NCBI GenBank assembly: GCA_963693285.1
Contig: OY848924.1
Span: forward strand, 4,977,214 to 5,041,213
Reading direction: 5' to 3'
DNA length: 64,000 nt
Source of the DNA: Xestospongia muta
Lineage: Eukaryota > Porifera > Demospongiae > Haplosclerida > Petrosiidae
Shown here: positions 51,589-63,800 of the stretch, one piece after another
Layout of the letters: each line of letters begins with the position of its first letter
Numbering within the stretch: position 1 is the first letter of the stretch
Notes under the pieces: generated by a model
Told to the model about the DNA's origin: nothing
Seen by the model: only the letters and a program-made list of their open reading frames with translations
Database searches by the model: none
Translations under genes and position numbers: made by a program

Positions 51589-52710
51589 AAGCTCTAAACT
51601 CTTTATTTTAGAGTTTTAACCTATTTAGACTACTTTATTAGTATATTTAAGACAGATAAACTTAGTAAACTCTTTAGATCAGCTTATTTAACCTTTTTTC
51701 ACAGTTAATTTCCAATCTTTTTTAACTTTCAAAAAGGTCTAAACTCTTTATTTTAAAGTTTTAACCTATTTCGACTACTTTATTAGTATATTTAAGACAG
51801 ATAAACTTACTAAACTCTTTAGATCAGCTTATTTAACCAGTTTTCACAGTTAATTTCTAATCTTTTTTAACTTTCAAAAAGCTCTAACCACTTTATTTTA
51901 GAGTTTTAACCTATTTAGACTACTTTATTAGTATATTTAAGACAGATAAACTTAGTAAACTCTTTAGATCAGCTTATTTAACCAGTTTTCACAGTTAATT
52001 TCTAATCTTTTTTAACTTTCATAAAGCTCTAAACTCTCAATTTTAGAGTTTTAACCTATTTAGACTACTTTATTAGTATATTTAAGACAGATAAACTTAC
52101 TAAACTCTTTAGATCAGCTTATTTAACCAGTTTTCACAGTTAATTTCTAATCTTTTTTAACTTTCAAAAAGCTCTAAACTCTTTATTTTAGTCTTTTAAC
52201 ATATTTAGACTACTTTATTAGTATATCTAAAACAGATAAAGTTACTAAACTCTTTAGATCAGCTTATTTAACCAGTTTTCACAGTTAATTTCTAATCTTT
52301 TTTAACTTTCAAAAACCTCTAAACTCTTTATTTTAGAGTTTTAACCTATTTAGACTACTTTATTAGTATATTTAAGACAGATAAACTTACTAAACTCTTT
52401 AGATCAGCTTATTTAACCAGTTTTCACAGTTAATTTCTAATCTTTTTTAACTTTCAAAAAGCTCTAAACACATTATTTTAGTCTTTTAAAATATTTAGAC
52501 TACTTTATTAGTATATTGAACACTGATAAACTTACTAAACTCTTTAGATCAGCTTATTTAATCAGTTTTCACAGTTAATTTCTAATCTTTTTTAACTTTC
52601 AAAAGGCTCTAAACACTTTATTTTAGAGTTTTAACCTCTTTCGACTACTTTATTAGTATATTTAAGACAGATAAACTTACTAAACTCTTTAGATCAGCTT
52701 ATTTAACCAG
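51589..52710 (+). repeat. Block repeated at 55628-56749 (offset 4039)
   Basis: Shared marks are TAACCTTTTTTCAC with TTTCCAATC, GGTCTAAACTC with TTTAAAG, TAACCACTTTATT, TTTCATAAAGC (52018 and 56057), GATAAAGTTAC, AAAACCTCTAAAC and TATTGAACACTG (52514 and 56553). An older version lies at 39.5-40.4 kb (CATAAAGC at 39892). Confidence 0.8.
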
Positions 52711-53242
52711 TTTTGACAGTTAATTTCTAATCTTTTTTAACTTTCAAAAAGCTCTAAACATTTTATTTCAGTCTTTTAACATATTTAGACTACTTTATTA
52801 GTATATTTAAGAGAGATAAACTTACTAAACTCTTTAGATCAGCTTATTTAACCAGTTTTCACAATTAATTTCTAATCTTTTTAACTTTTAAAAAGCTCTA
52901 AACTCTTTTTTTAGTCTTTTAACCTATTTAGACTACTTTATTAGTATATTTAAGACAGATAAACTTACTAAATTCTTTAGATCAGCTTATTTAACCAGTT
53001 TTCACAGTTAATTTCTAATCTTTTTTAACTTTGAAAAAGCTCTAAACTCTTTATTTTAGAGTTTTAACCTATTTAGACTACTTTATTAGTATATTTAAGA
53101 CAGATAAACTTACTAAACTCTTTAGATCAGCTTATTTAACCAGTTTTCACAGTTAATTTCTAATCTTTTTAACTTTCAAAAAGCTCTAACCACTTTAATT
53201 TAGAGTTTTAACCTAGTTAGACTACTTAATTAGTATATTTAA
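52231..53242 (+). repeat. 7-monomer tandem unit, copy 1 (1012 bp)
   Basis: ATAAAGTT at 52236, TATTGAACACTG at 52514, the CTCTTTTTTTAG monomer near 52902 and ACCTAGTTAG at 53211 recur 1012 bp downstream. It contains CTTTTAAAAAG near 52887, private to this copy. Confidence 0.84.
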
Positions 53243-54254
53243 GACAGATAAAGTTACTAAACTCTTTAGATCAGCTTATTTAACCAGTTTTCACAGTTAA
53301 TTTCTAATCTTTTTTAACTTTCGAAAACCTCTAAACTCTTTATTTTAGAGTTTTAACCTATTTAGACTACTTTATTAGTATATTTAAGACAGATAAACTT
53401 ACTAAACTCTTTAGATCAGCTTATTTAACCAGTTTTCACAGTTAATTTCTAATCTTTTTTAACTTTCAAAAAGCTCTAAACACATTATTTTAGTCTTTTA
53501 AAATATTTAGACTACTTTATTAGTATATTGAACACTGATAAACTTACTAAACTCTTTAGATCAGCTTATTTAATCAGTTTTCACAGTTAATTTCTAATCT
53601 TTTTTAACTTTCAAAAGGCTCTAAACACTTTATTTTAGAGTTTTAACCTCTTTCGACTACTTTATTAGTATATTTAAGACAGATAAACTTACTAAACTCT
53701 TTAGATCAGCTTATTTAACCAGTTTTGACAGTTAATTTCTAATCTTTTTTAACTTTCAAAAAGCTCTAAACATTTTATTTCAGTCTTTTAACATATTTAG
53801 ACTACTTTATTAGTATATTTAAGAGAGATAAACTTACTAAACTCTTTAGATCAGCTTATTTAACCAGTTTTCACAATTAATTTCTAATCTTTTTAACTTT
53901 CAAAAAGCTCTAAACTCTTTTTTTAGTCTTTTAACCTATTTAGACTACTTTATTAGTATATTTAAGACAGATAAACTTACTAAATTCTTTAGATCAGCTT
54001 ATTTAACCAGTTTTCACAGTTAATTTCTAATCTTTTTTAACTTTGAAAAAGCTCTAAACTCTTTATTTTAGAGTTTTAACCTATTTAGACTACTTTATTA
54101 GTATATTTAAGACAGATAAACTTACTAAACTCTTTAGATCAGCTTATTTAACCAGTTTTCACAGTTAATTTCTAATCTTTTTAACTTTCAAAAAGCTCTA
54201 ACCACTTTAATTTAGAGTTTTAACCTAGTTAGACTACTTAATTAGTATATTTAA
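53243..54254 (+). repeat. 7-monomer tandem unit, copy 2 (1012 bp)
   Basis: Abuts copy 1; markers at 53248, 53526 and 54223. Private TTCGAAAACC near 53322. The tail beyond the unit (about 53870-55020) is repeated again at 57331-58481 with offset 3461 (ACCTAGTTAG 54223 against 57684; GTTTTAAGCT 54651 against 58112). Confidence 0.84.
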
Positions 54255-56270
54255 GACAGATAAACTTACTAAACTCTTTAGATCAGCTTATTTAACCAGT
54301 TTTCACAGTTAATTTCTAATCTTTTTTAACTTTGAAAAAGCTTTAAACTCTTTATTTTAGAGTTTTAACCTATTTAGACTACTTTATTAGTATATTTAAG
54401 ACAGATAAACTTACTAAACTCTTTAGATCAGCTTATTTAACCAGTTTTCACAGTTAATTTCTAATCTTTTTTAACTTTCAAAAAGCTCTAAACTCTTTAT
54501 TTTAGTCTTTTAACATATTTAGATTACTTTATTAGTATATTTAAGACAGATAAACTTACTAAACTCTTTAGATCAGCTTATTTAACCAGTTTTCACAGTT
54601 AATTTCTAATCTTTTTTAACTTTCAAAAGCTCTAAACTCTTTATTTTAGAGTTTTAAGCTATTTAGACTACTTTATTAGTATATTTAAGACAGATAAACT
54701 TAGTAAACTCTTTAGATCAGCTTATTTAACCTTTTTTCACAGTTAATTTCTAATCTTTTTTAACTTTCAAAAAGGTCTAAACTCTTTATTTTAAAGTTTT
54801 AACATATTTAGACTACTTTATTAGTATATTTAAGACAGATAAACTTACTAAACTCTTTAGATCAGCTTATTTAACCAGTTTTCACAGTTAATTTCTAATC
54901 TTTTTTAACTTTCAAAAAGCTCTAACCACTTTATTTTAGAGTTTTAACCTATTTAGACTACTTTATTAGTATATTTAAGACAGATAAACTTAGTAAACTC
55001 TTTAGATCAGCTTATTTAACCAGTTTTCACAGTTAATTTCTAATCTTTTTTAACTTTCAAAAAGCTCTAAACTCTCAATTTTAGAGTTTTAACCTATTTA
55101 GACTACTTTATTAGTACATTTAATAGAGATAAACTTACTAAACTCTTTAGATCAGCTTATTTAACCAGTTTTCACAGTTAATTTCTAATCTTTTTTAACT
55201 TTCAAAAAGCTCTAAACACTTTATTTTAGAGTTTTAACCTATTTAGACTACTTTATTAGTATATCTAAAACAGATAAACTTACTAAACTCTTTAGATCAG
55301 CTTATTTAACCAGTTTTCACAGTCTTTTTAACTTTCAAAAAGCTCTAAACTCTTTATTTTAGTCTTTTAACATATTTAGATTACTTTATTAGTATATTTA
55401 ACACAGATAAACTTACTAAACTCTTTAGATCAGCTTATTTAACCAGTTTTCACAGTTAATTTCTAATCTTTTTTAACTTTCAAAAAGCTCTAAACTCTTT
55501 ATTTTAGTCTTTAAACATATTAGATTACTTTATTAGTATATTTAAGACAGATAAACTTACTAAACTCTTTAGATCAGCTTATTTAACCAGTTTTCACAGT
55601 TGATTTCTAATCTTTTTTAACTTTCAAAAGCTCTAAACTCTTTATTTTAGAGTTTTAACCCATTTAGACTACTTTATTAGTATATTTAAGACAGATAAAC
55701 TTAGTAAACTCTTTAGATCAGCTTATTTAACCTTTTTTCACAGTTAATTTCCAATCTTTTTTAACTTTCAAAAAGGTCTAAACTCTTTATTTTAAAGTTT
55801 TAACCTATTTAGACTACTTTATTAGTATATTTAAGACAGATAAACTTACTAAACTCTTTAGATCAGCTTATTTAACCAGTTTTCACAGTTAATTTCTAAT
55901 CTTTTTTAACTTTCAAAAAGCTCTAACCACTTTATTTTAGAGTTTTAACCTATTTAGACTACTTTATTAGTATATTTAAGACAGATAAACTTAGTAAACT
56001 CTTTAGATCAGCTTATTTAACCAGTTTTCACAGTTAATTTCTAATCTTTTTTAACTTTCATAAAGCTCTAAACTCTCAATTTTACAGTTTTAACCTATTT
56101 AGACTACTTTATTAGTATATTTAAGACAGATAAACTTACTAAACTCTTTAGATCAGCTTATTTAACCAGTTTTCACAGTTAATTTCTAATCTTTTTTAAC
56201 TTTCAAAAAGCTCTAAACTCTTTATTTTAGTCTTTTAACATATTTAGACTACTTTATTAGTATATCTAAA

Positions 56271-57335
56271 ACAGATAAAGTTACTAAACTCTTTAGATCA
56301 GCTTATTTAACCAGTTTTCACAGTTAATTTCTAATCTTTTTTAACTTTCAAAAACCTCTAAACTCTTTATTTTAGAGTTTTAACCTATTTAGACTACTTT
56401 ATTAGTATATTTAAGACAGATAAACTTACTAAACTCTTTAGATCAGCTTATTTAACCAGTTTTCACAGTTAATTTCTAATCTTTTTTAACTTTCAAAAAG
56501 CTCTAAACACATTATTTTAGTCTTTTAAAATACTTAGACTACTTTATTAGTATATTGAACACTGATAAACTTACTAAACTCTTTAGATCAGCTTATTTAA
56601 CCAGTTTTCACAGTTAATTTCTAATCTTTTTTAACTTTCAAAAGGCTCTAAACACTTTATTTTAGAGTTTTAACCTCTTTCGACTACTTTATTAGTATAT
56701 TTAAGACAGATAAACTTACTAAACTCTTTAGATCAGCTTATTTAACCAGTTTTCACAGTTAATTTCTAATCTTTTTAACTTTCAAAAAGCTCTAACCACT
56801 TTAATTTAGAGTTTTAACCTAGTTAGACTACTTAATTAGTATATTTAAGACAGATAAAGTTACTAAACTCTTTAGATCAGCTTATTTAACCAGTTTTCAC
56901 AGTTAATTTCTAATCTTTTTTAACTTTCAAAAACCTCTAAACTCTTTATTTTAGAGTTTTAACCTATTTAGACTACTTTATTAGTATATTTAAGACAGAT
57001 AAACTTACTAAACTCTTTAGATCAGCTTATTTAACCAGTTTTCACAGTTAATTTCTAATCTTTTTTAACTTTCAAAAAGCTCTAAACACATTATTTTAGT
57101 CTTTTAAAATATTTAGACTACTTTATTAGTATATTGAACACTGATAAACTTACTAAACTCTTTAGATCAGCTTATTTAATCAGTTTTCACAGTTAATTTC
57201 TAATCTTTTTTAACTTTCAAAAGGCTCTAAACACTTTATTTTAGAGTTTTAACCTCTTTCGACTACTTTATTAGTATATTTAAGACAGATAAACTTACTA
57301 AACTCTTTAGATCAGCTTATTTAACCAGTTTTCAC
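56271..57335 (+). repeat. 4-monomer repeat pair in zone V (offset 579)
   Basis: ATAAAGTT near 56276 and 56855, AAACCTCT at 56352 and 56931, TATTGAACACTG at 56553 and 57132, and ACCTCTTTCGAC near 56671 and 57250. The second unit parts from the first at about 57336, where it turns to CACAATTAATTTC. Private TACTTAGAC near 56531 marks the first unit. Confidence 0.8.
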
Positions 57336-58829
57336 AATTAATTTCTAATCTTTTTAACTTTCAAAAAGCTCTAAACTCTTTTTTTAGTCTTTTAACCTAT
57401 TTAGACTACTTTATTAGTATATTTAAGACAGATAAACTTACTAAATTCTTTAGATCAGCTTATTTAACCAGTTTTCACAGTTAATTTCTAATCTTTTTTA
57501 ACTTTGAAAAAGCTCTAAACTCTTTATTTTAGAGTTTTAACCTATTTAGACTACTTTATTAGTATATTTAAGACAGATAAACTTACTAAACTCTTTAGAT
57601 CAGCTTATTTAACCAGTTTTCACAGTTAATTTCTAATCTTTTTAACTTTCAAAAAGCTCTAACCACTTTAATTTAGAGTTTTAACCTAGTTAGACTACTT
57701 AATTAGTATATTTAAGACAGATAAACTTACTAAACTCTTTAGATCAGCTTATTTAACCAGTTTTCACAGTTAATTTCTAATCTTTTTTAACTTTGAAAAA
57801 GCTCTAAACTCTTTATTTTAGAGTTTTAACCTATTTAGACTACTTTATTAGTATATTTAAGACAGATAAACTTACTAAACTCTTTAGATCAGCTTATTTA
57901 ACCAGTTTTCACAGTTAATTTCTAATCTTTTTTAACTTTCAAAAAGCTCTAAACTCTTTATTTTAGTCTTTTAACATATTTAGATTACTTTATTAGTATA
58001 TTTAAGACAGATAAACTTACTAAACTCTTTAGATCAGCTTATTTAACCAGTTTTCACAGTTAATTTCTAATCTTTTTTAACTTTCAAAAGCTCTAAACTC
58101 TTTATTTTAGAGTTTTAAGCTATTTAGACTACTTTATTAGTATATTTAAGACAGATAAACTTAGTAAACTCTTTAGATCAGCTTATTTAACCTTTTTTCA
58201 CAGTTAATTTCTAATCTTTTTTAACTTTCAAAAAGGTCTAAACTCTTTATTTTAAAGTTTTAACATATTTAGACTACTTTATTAGTATATTTAAGACAGA
58301 TAAACTTACTAAACTCTTTAGATCAGCTTATTTAACCAGTTTTCACAGTTAATTTCTAATCTTTTTTAACTTTCAAAAAGCTCTAACCACTTTATTTTAG
58401 AGTTTTAACCTATTTAGACTACTTTATTAGTATATTTAAGACAGATAAACTTAGTAAACTCTTTAGATCAGCTTATTTAACCTTTTTTCACAGTTAATTT
58501 CTAATCTTTTTTAACTTTCAAAAAGCTCTAAACTCTCAATTTTAGAGTTTTAACCTATTTAGACTACTTTATTAGTACATTTAATAGAGATAAACTTACT
58601 AAACTCTTTAGATCAGCTTATTTAACCAGTTTTCACAGTTAATTTCTAATCTTTTTTAACTTTCAAAAAGCTCTAAACTCTCAATTTTAGAGTTTTAACC
58701 TATTTAGACTACTTTATTAGTATATTTAAGACAGATAAACTTAGTAAACTCTTTAGATCAGCTTATTTAACCAGTTTTCACAGTTAATTTCTAATCTTTT
58801 TTAACTTTCAAAAAGCTCTAAACTCTCAA

Positions 58830-60830
58830 TTTTAGAGTTTTAACCTATTTAGACTACTTTATTAGTATATCTAAAACAGATAAACTTACTAAACTCTTTA
58901 GATCAGCTTATTTAACCAGTTTTCACAGTCTTTTTAACTTTCAAAAAGCTCTAAACTCTTTATTTTAGTCTTTTAACATATTTAGATTACTTTATTAGTA
59001 TATTTAACACAGATAAACTTACTAAACTCTTTAGATCAGCTTATTTAACCAGTTTTCACAGTTAATTTCTAATCTTTTTTAACTTTCAAAAAGCTCTAAA
59101 CTCTTTATTTTAGTCTTTAAACATATTAGATTACTTTATTAGTCTATTTAAGACAGATAAACTTACTAAACTCTTTAGATCAGCTTATTTAACCAGTTTT
59201 CACAGTTAATTTCTAATCTTTTTTAACTTTCAAAAACCTCTAAACTCTTTATTTTAGAGTTTTAACCTATTTAGACTACTTTATTAGTATATTTAAGACA
59301 GATAAACTTACTAAACTCTTTAGATCAATTTATTTAACCAGTTTTCACAATTAATTTCTAATCTTTTTTAACTTTCAAAAAGCTCTAAACACTTTATTTT
59401 AGAGTTTTAACCTATTTAGACTACTTTATTAGTATATTTAAGACAGATAAACTTACTAAACTCTTTAGATCAGCTTATTTAACCAGTTTTCACAGTTAAT
59501 TTCTAATCTTTTTTAACTTTCAAAAAGCTCTAAACTCTATATTTTAGAGTTTTAACCTATTTAGACTACTTTATTAGTATATTTAATAGAGATAAACTTA
59601 CTAAACTCTTTAGATCAGCTTATTTAAACAGTTTTCACAGTTAATTTCTAATCTTTTTTAACTTTCAAAAAGCTCTAAACACTTTATTTTAGAGTTTTAA
59701 CCTATTTAGACTACTTTATTAGTATATATAAAACAGATAAACTTACTAAACTCTTTAGATCAGCTTATTTAACCAGTTTTCACAGTTAATTTCTAATCTT
59801 TTTAACTTTCAAAAAGCTCTAAACTCTTTATTTTAGTCTTTTAACATATTTAGATTACTTTATTAGTATATTTAAGACAGATAAACTTACTAAACTCTTT
59901 AGATCAGCTTATTTAACCAGTTTTCACAGTTAATTTCTAATCTTTTTTATCTTTCAAAAAGCTCTAAACACTTTATTTTAGTCTTTAAACATATTTAGAT
60001 TACTTTATTAGTATATTTAACACAGATAAACTTACTAAACTCTTTAGATCAGCTTATTTAACCAGTTTTCACAGTTAATTTCTAATCTTTTTTAACTTTC
60101 AAAAAGCTCTAAACTCTTTATTTTAGAGTTTTAACCTATTTAGACTACTTTATTAGTATATTTAAGACAGATAAACTTACTAAACTCTTTTGATCAATTT
60201 ATTTAACCAGTTTTCACAATTAATTTCTAATCTTTTTTAACTTTCAAAAAGCTCTAAACACTTTATTTTAGAGTTTTAACCTATTTAGACTACTTTATTA
60301 GTATATTTAAGACAGATAAACTTACTAAACTCTTTAGATCAGCTTATTTAACCAGTTTTCATAGTTAATTTCTAATCTTTTTTAACTTTCAAAAAGCACT
60401 AAACTCTTTCTTTTAGAGTTTTAACCTATTTAGACTACTTATTAGTATATTTAAGACAGATAAACTTACTAAACTCTATAGATCAATTTATTTAACCAGT
60501 TTTCACAATTAATTTCTAATCTTTTTTAACTTTCAAAAAGCTCTAAACTCTTTATTTTAGAGTTTTAACCTATTTATACTACTTTATTAGTATATTTAAG
60601 AGAGATAAACTTACTAAACTCTTTAGATCAGCTAATTTAACCAGTTTACACAGTTAATTTCGAATCTTTTTTAACTTTCAAAAAGCTCTAAACACTTTAT
60701 TTTAGTCTTTTAACCTATTTTGACTACTTTATTAGTATATTTAAGACAGATAAACTTACTAAACTCTTTAGATCAGCTTATTTAAACAGTTTTCACAGTT
60801 AATTTCTAATCTTTTTTAACTTTCAAAAAG
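58830..60830 (+). repeat. 15-monomer unit, third (incomplete) copy
   Basis: Matches 44100-46100 at offset 14730, including the copy-2-specific lost base (near 60436) and TTTCGAATC (near 60656). The first monomer is replaced: ACTCTCAATTTTAG precedes the TATATCTAAAACAG monomer here instead of AACACTTTATTTTAG. Private changes are CTCTATATTTTAG near 59534 and TTAGTCTATTTAAG near 59142. Confidence 0.84.
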
Positions 60831-63800
60831 CACTAAACACTTTATTTTAGAGTTTTAACCTATTTAGACTACTTTATTAGTATATTTAAGACAGATAAAC
60901 TTACTAAACTCTTTAGATCAGCTTATTTAAACAGTTTTCACAGTTAATTTCTAATCTTTTTTAACTTTCAAAAACCTCTAAACTCTTTATCTTAGAGGTT
61001 TAACCTATTTAGACTACTTTATTAGTATATTTAAGACAGATAAACTTACTAAACTCTTTAGATCAGCTTATTTAACCAGTTTTAACAGTTAATTTCTAAT
61101 CCTTTCTAACTTTCAAAAAGCTCTAAACTCTTTATTTTAGAGTTTTAACCTATTTAGACTACTTTATTAGTATATTTAAGACAGATAAACTTACTAAACT
61201 CTTTAGATCAGCTTATTTAACCAGTTTTCACAGTTAATTTCTAATCTTTTTTAACTTTCAAAAAGCTCTAAACTCTTTATTTTAGAGTTTTAACCTATTT
61301 AGACTACTTTATTAGTATATTTAAGACAGATAAACTTACTAAACTCTTTAGATCAGCTTATTTAACCAGTTTTCACAGTTAATTTCTAATCTTTTTTAAC
61401 TTTCAAAAAGCTCTAAACACATTATTTTAGTCTTTTAAAATATTTAGACTACTTTATTAGTATATTGAACACTGATAAACTTACTAAACGCTTTAGATCA
61501 GCTTATTTATTCAGTTTTGACTGTTAATTTCTGATCTTTTTTAACTTTCAAAAGGCTCTAAACACTTTATTTTAGAGTTTTAACCTCTTTAGACTACTTT
61601 ACTAGTATATTTAAGACAGATAAACTTACTAAACTCTTTAGATCAGCTTATTTAACCGTTTTTCACAGTTAAATTCTAATCTTTTTTAACTTTGAAAAAG
61701 CTCTAAACTCTTTATTTTAGAGTTTTAACCTATTTAGACTACTTTATTAGTATATTTAAGAGAGATAAACTTACTAAACTCTTTAGATCAGCTTATTTAA
61801 CCAGTTTTTACAGTTAATTTCTAATCTTTTTTAACTTTCAAAAAGCTCTAAACATTTTATTTCAACTTTTAACATATTTAGACTACTTTATTAGTATATT
61901 TAAGAGAGATGAACTTACAAAACTCTTTAGATCAGCTTATTTAACCAGTTTTCACAATTAATTTCTAATCTTTTTAACTTTCAAAAAGCTCTAAACTCTT
62001 TTTTTTAGTCTTTTAACCTATTTAGACTACTTTATTAGTATATTTAAGATAGATAAACTTACTAAATTCTTTAGATTTGCTTATTTAACCAGTTTTCACA
62101 GTTAATTTCTAATCTTTTTTAACTTTGAAAAAGCTCTAAACTCTTTATTTTAGAGTTTTAACCTATTTAGACTACTTTATTAGTATATTTAAGACAGATA
62201 AACTTACTAAACTCTTTAGATCAGCTTATTTAACCAGTTTTCACAGTTAATTTCTAATCTTTTTAACTTTCAAAAAGCTCTAACCACTTTAATTTAGAGT
62301 TTTAACCTATTTAGACTACTTAATTAGTATATTTAAGACAGATAAACTTACTAAACTCTTTAGATCAGCTTATTTAACCAGTTTTCACAGTTAATTTCTA
62401 ATCTTTTTTAACTTTCAAAAAGCTCTAAACTCTTTATTTTAGAGTTTTAACCTATTTAGACTACTTTATTAGTATATTTAAGACAGATAAACTTACTAAA
62501 CTCTTTAGATCAGCTTATTTAACCGTTTTTCACAGTTAAATTCTAATCTTTTTTAACTTTCAAAAAGCTCTAAACTCTTTATTTTAGAGTTTTAACCTAT
62601 TTAGACTACTTTATTAGTATATTTAAGAAAGATAAACTTACTAAACTCTTTAGATCAGCTTATTTAACCAGTTTTTACAGTTAATTTCTAATCTTTTTTA
62701 ACTTTTAAAAGGCTCTAAACACTTTATTTTAGAGTTTTAGAGTTTTAACCTCTTTAGACTACTTTATTAGTATATTTAAGACAGATAAATTTACTAAACT
62801 CTTTAGATCAGCTTATTTAACCGTTTTTCACAGTTAAATTCTAATCTTTTTAACTTTCAAAAAGCTCTAAACTCTTTATTTTAGAGTTTTAACCTATTTA
62901 GACTACTTTATTAGTATATTTAAGAGAGATAAACTTACTAAACTCTTTAGATCAGCTTATTGAACCAGTTTTTGCAGTTAATTTCTAATCTTTTTAACTT
63001 TCAAAAAGCTCGAAACTCTTTTTTTTAGTCTTTTAACCTATTTAGACTACTTTATTAGTATATTTAAGATAGATAAACTTACTAAATTCTTTAGATTAGC
63101 TTATTTAACCAGTTTTCACAGTTAATTTCTAATCTTTTTTAACTTTGAAAAAGCTCTAAACTCTTTATTTTAGAGTTTTAACCTATTTAGACTACTTTAT
63201 TAGTATATTTAAGACAGATAAACTTACTAAACTCTTTAGATCAGCTTATTTAACCAGTTTTCACAGTTAATTTCTAATCTTTTTAACTTTCAAAAAGCTC
63301 TAAACTCTTTATTTTAGAGTTTTAACCTATTTAGACTACTTTATTAGTATATTTAAGACAGATAAACTTATTAAACTCTTTAGATCAGCTTATTTAACCG
63401 TTTTTCACAGTTAAATTCTAATCTTTTTTAACTTTCAAAAAGCTCTAATCTCTTTATTTTAGAGTTTTAACCTATTTAGACTACTTTATTAGTATATTTA
63501 AGAAAGATAAACTTACTAAACTCTTTAGATCAGCTTATTTAACCAGTTTTCACAGTTAATTTCTAATCTTTTTTAACTTTCAAAAAGCTCTAAACATTTT
63601 ATTTCAACTTTTAACATATTTAGACTACTTTATTAGTATATTTAAGAGAGATGAACTTACTAAACTCTTTAGATCAGCTTATTTAACCCGTTTTCACAAT
63701 TAATTTCTAATCTTTTTAACTTTCAAAAAGAACTAAACTCTTTTTTTTAGTCTTTTAACCTATTTAGACTACTTTATTAGTATATTTAAGAGAGATAAAC

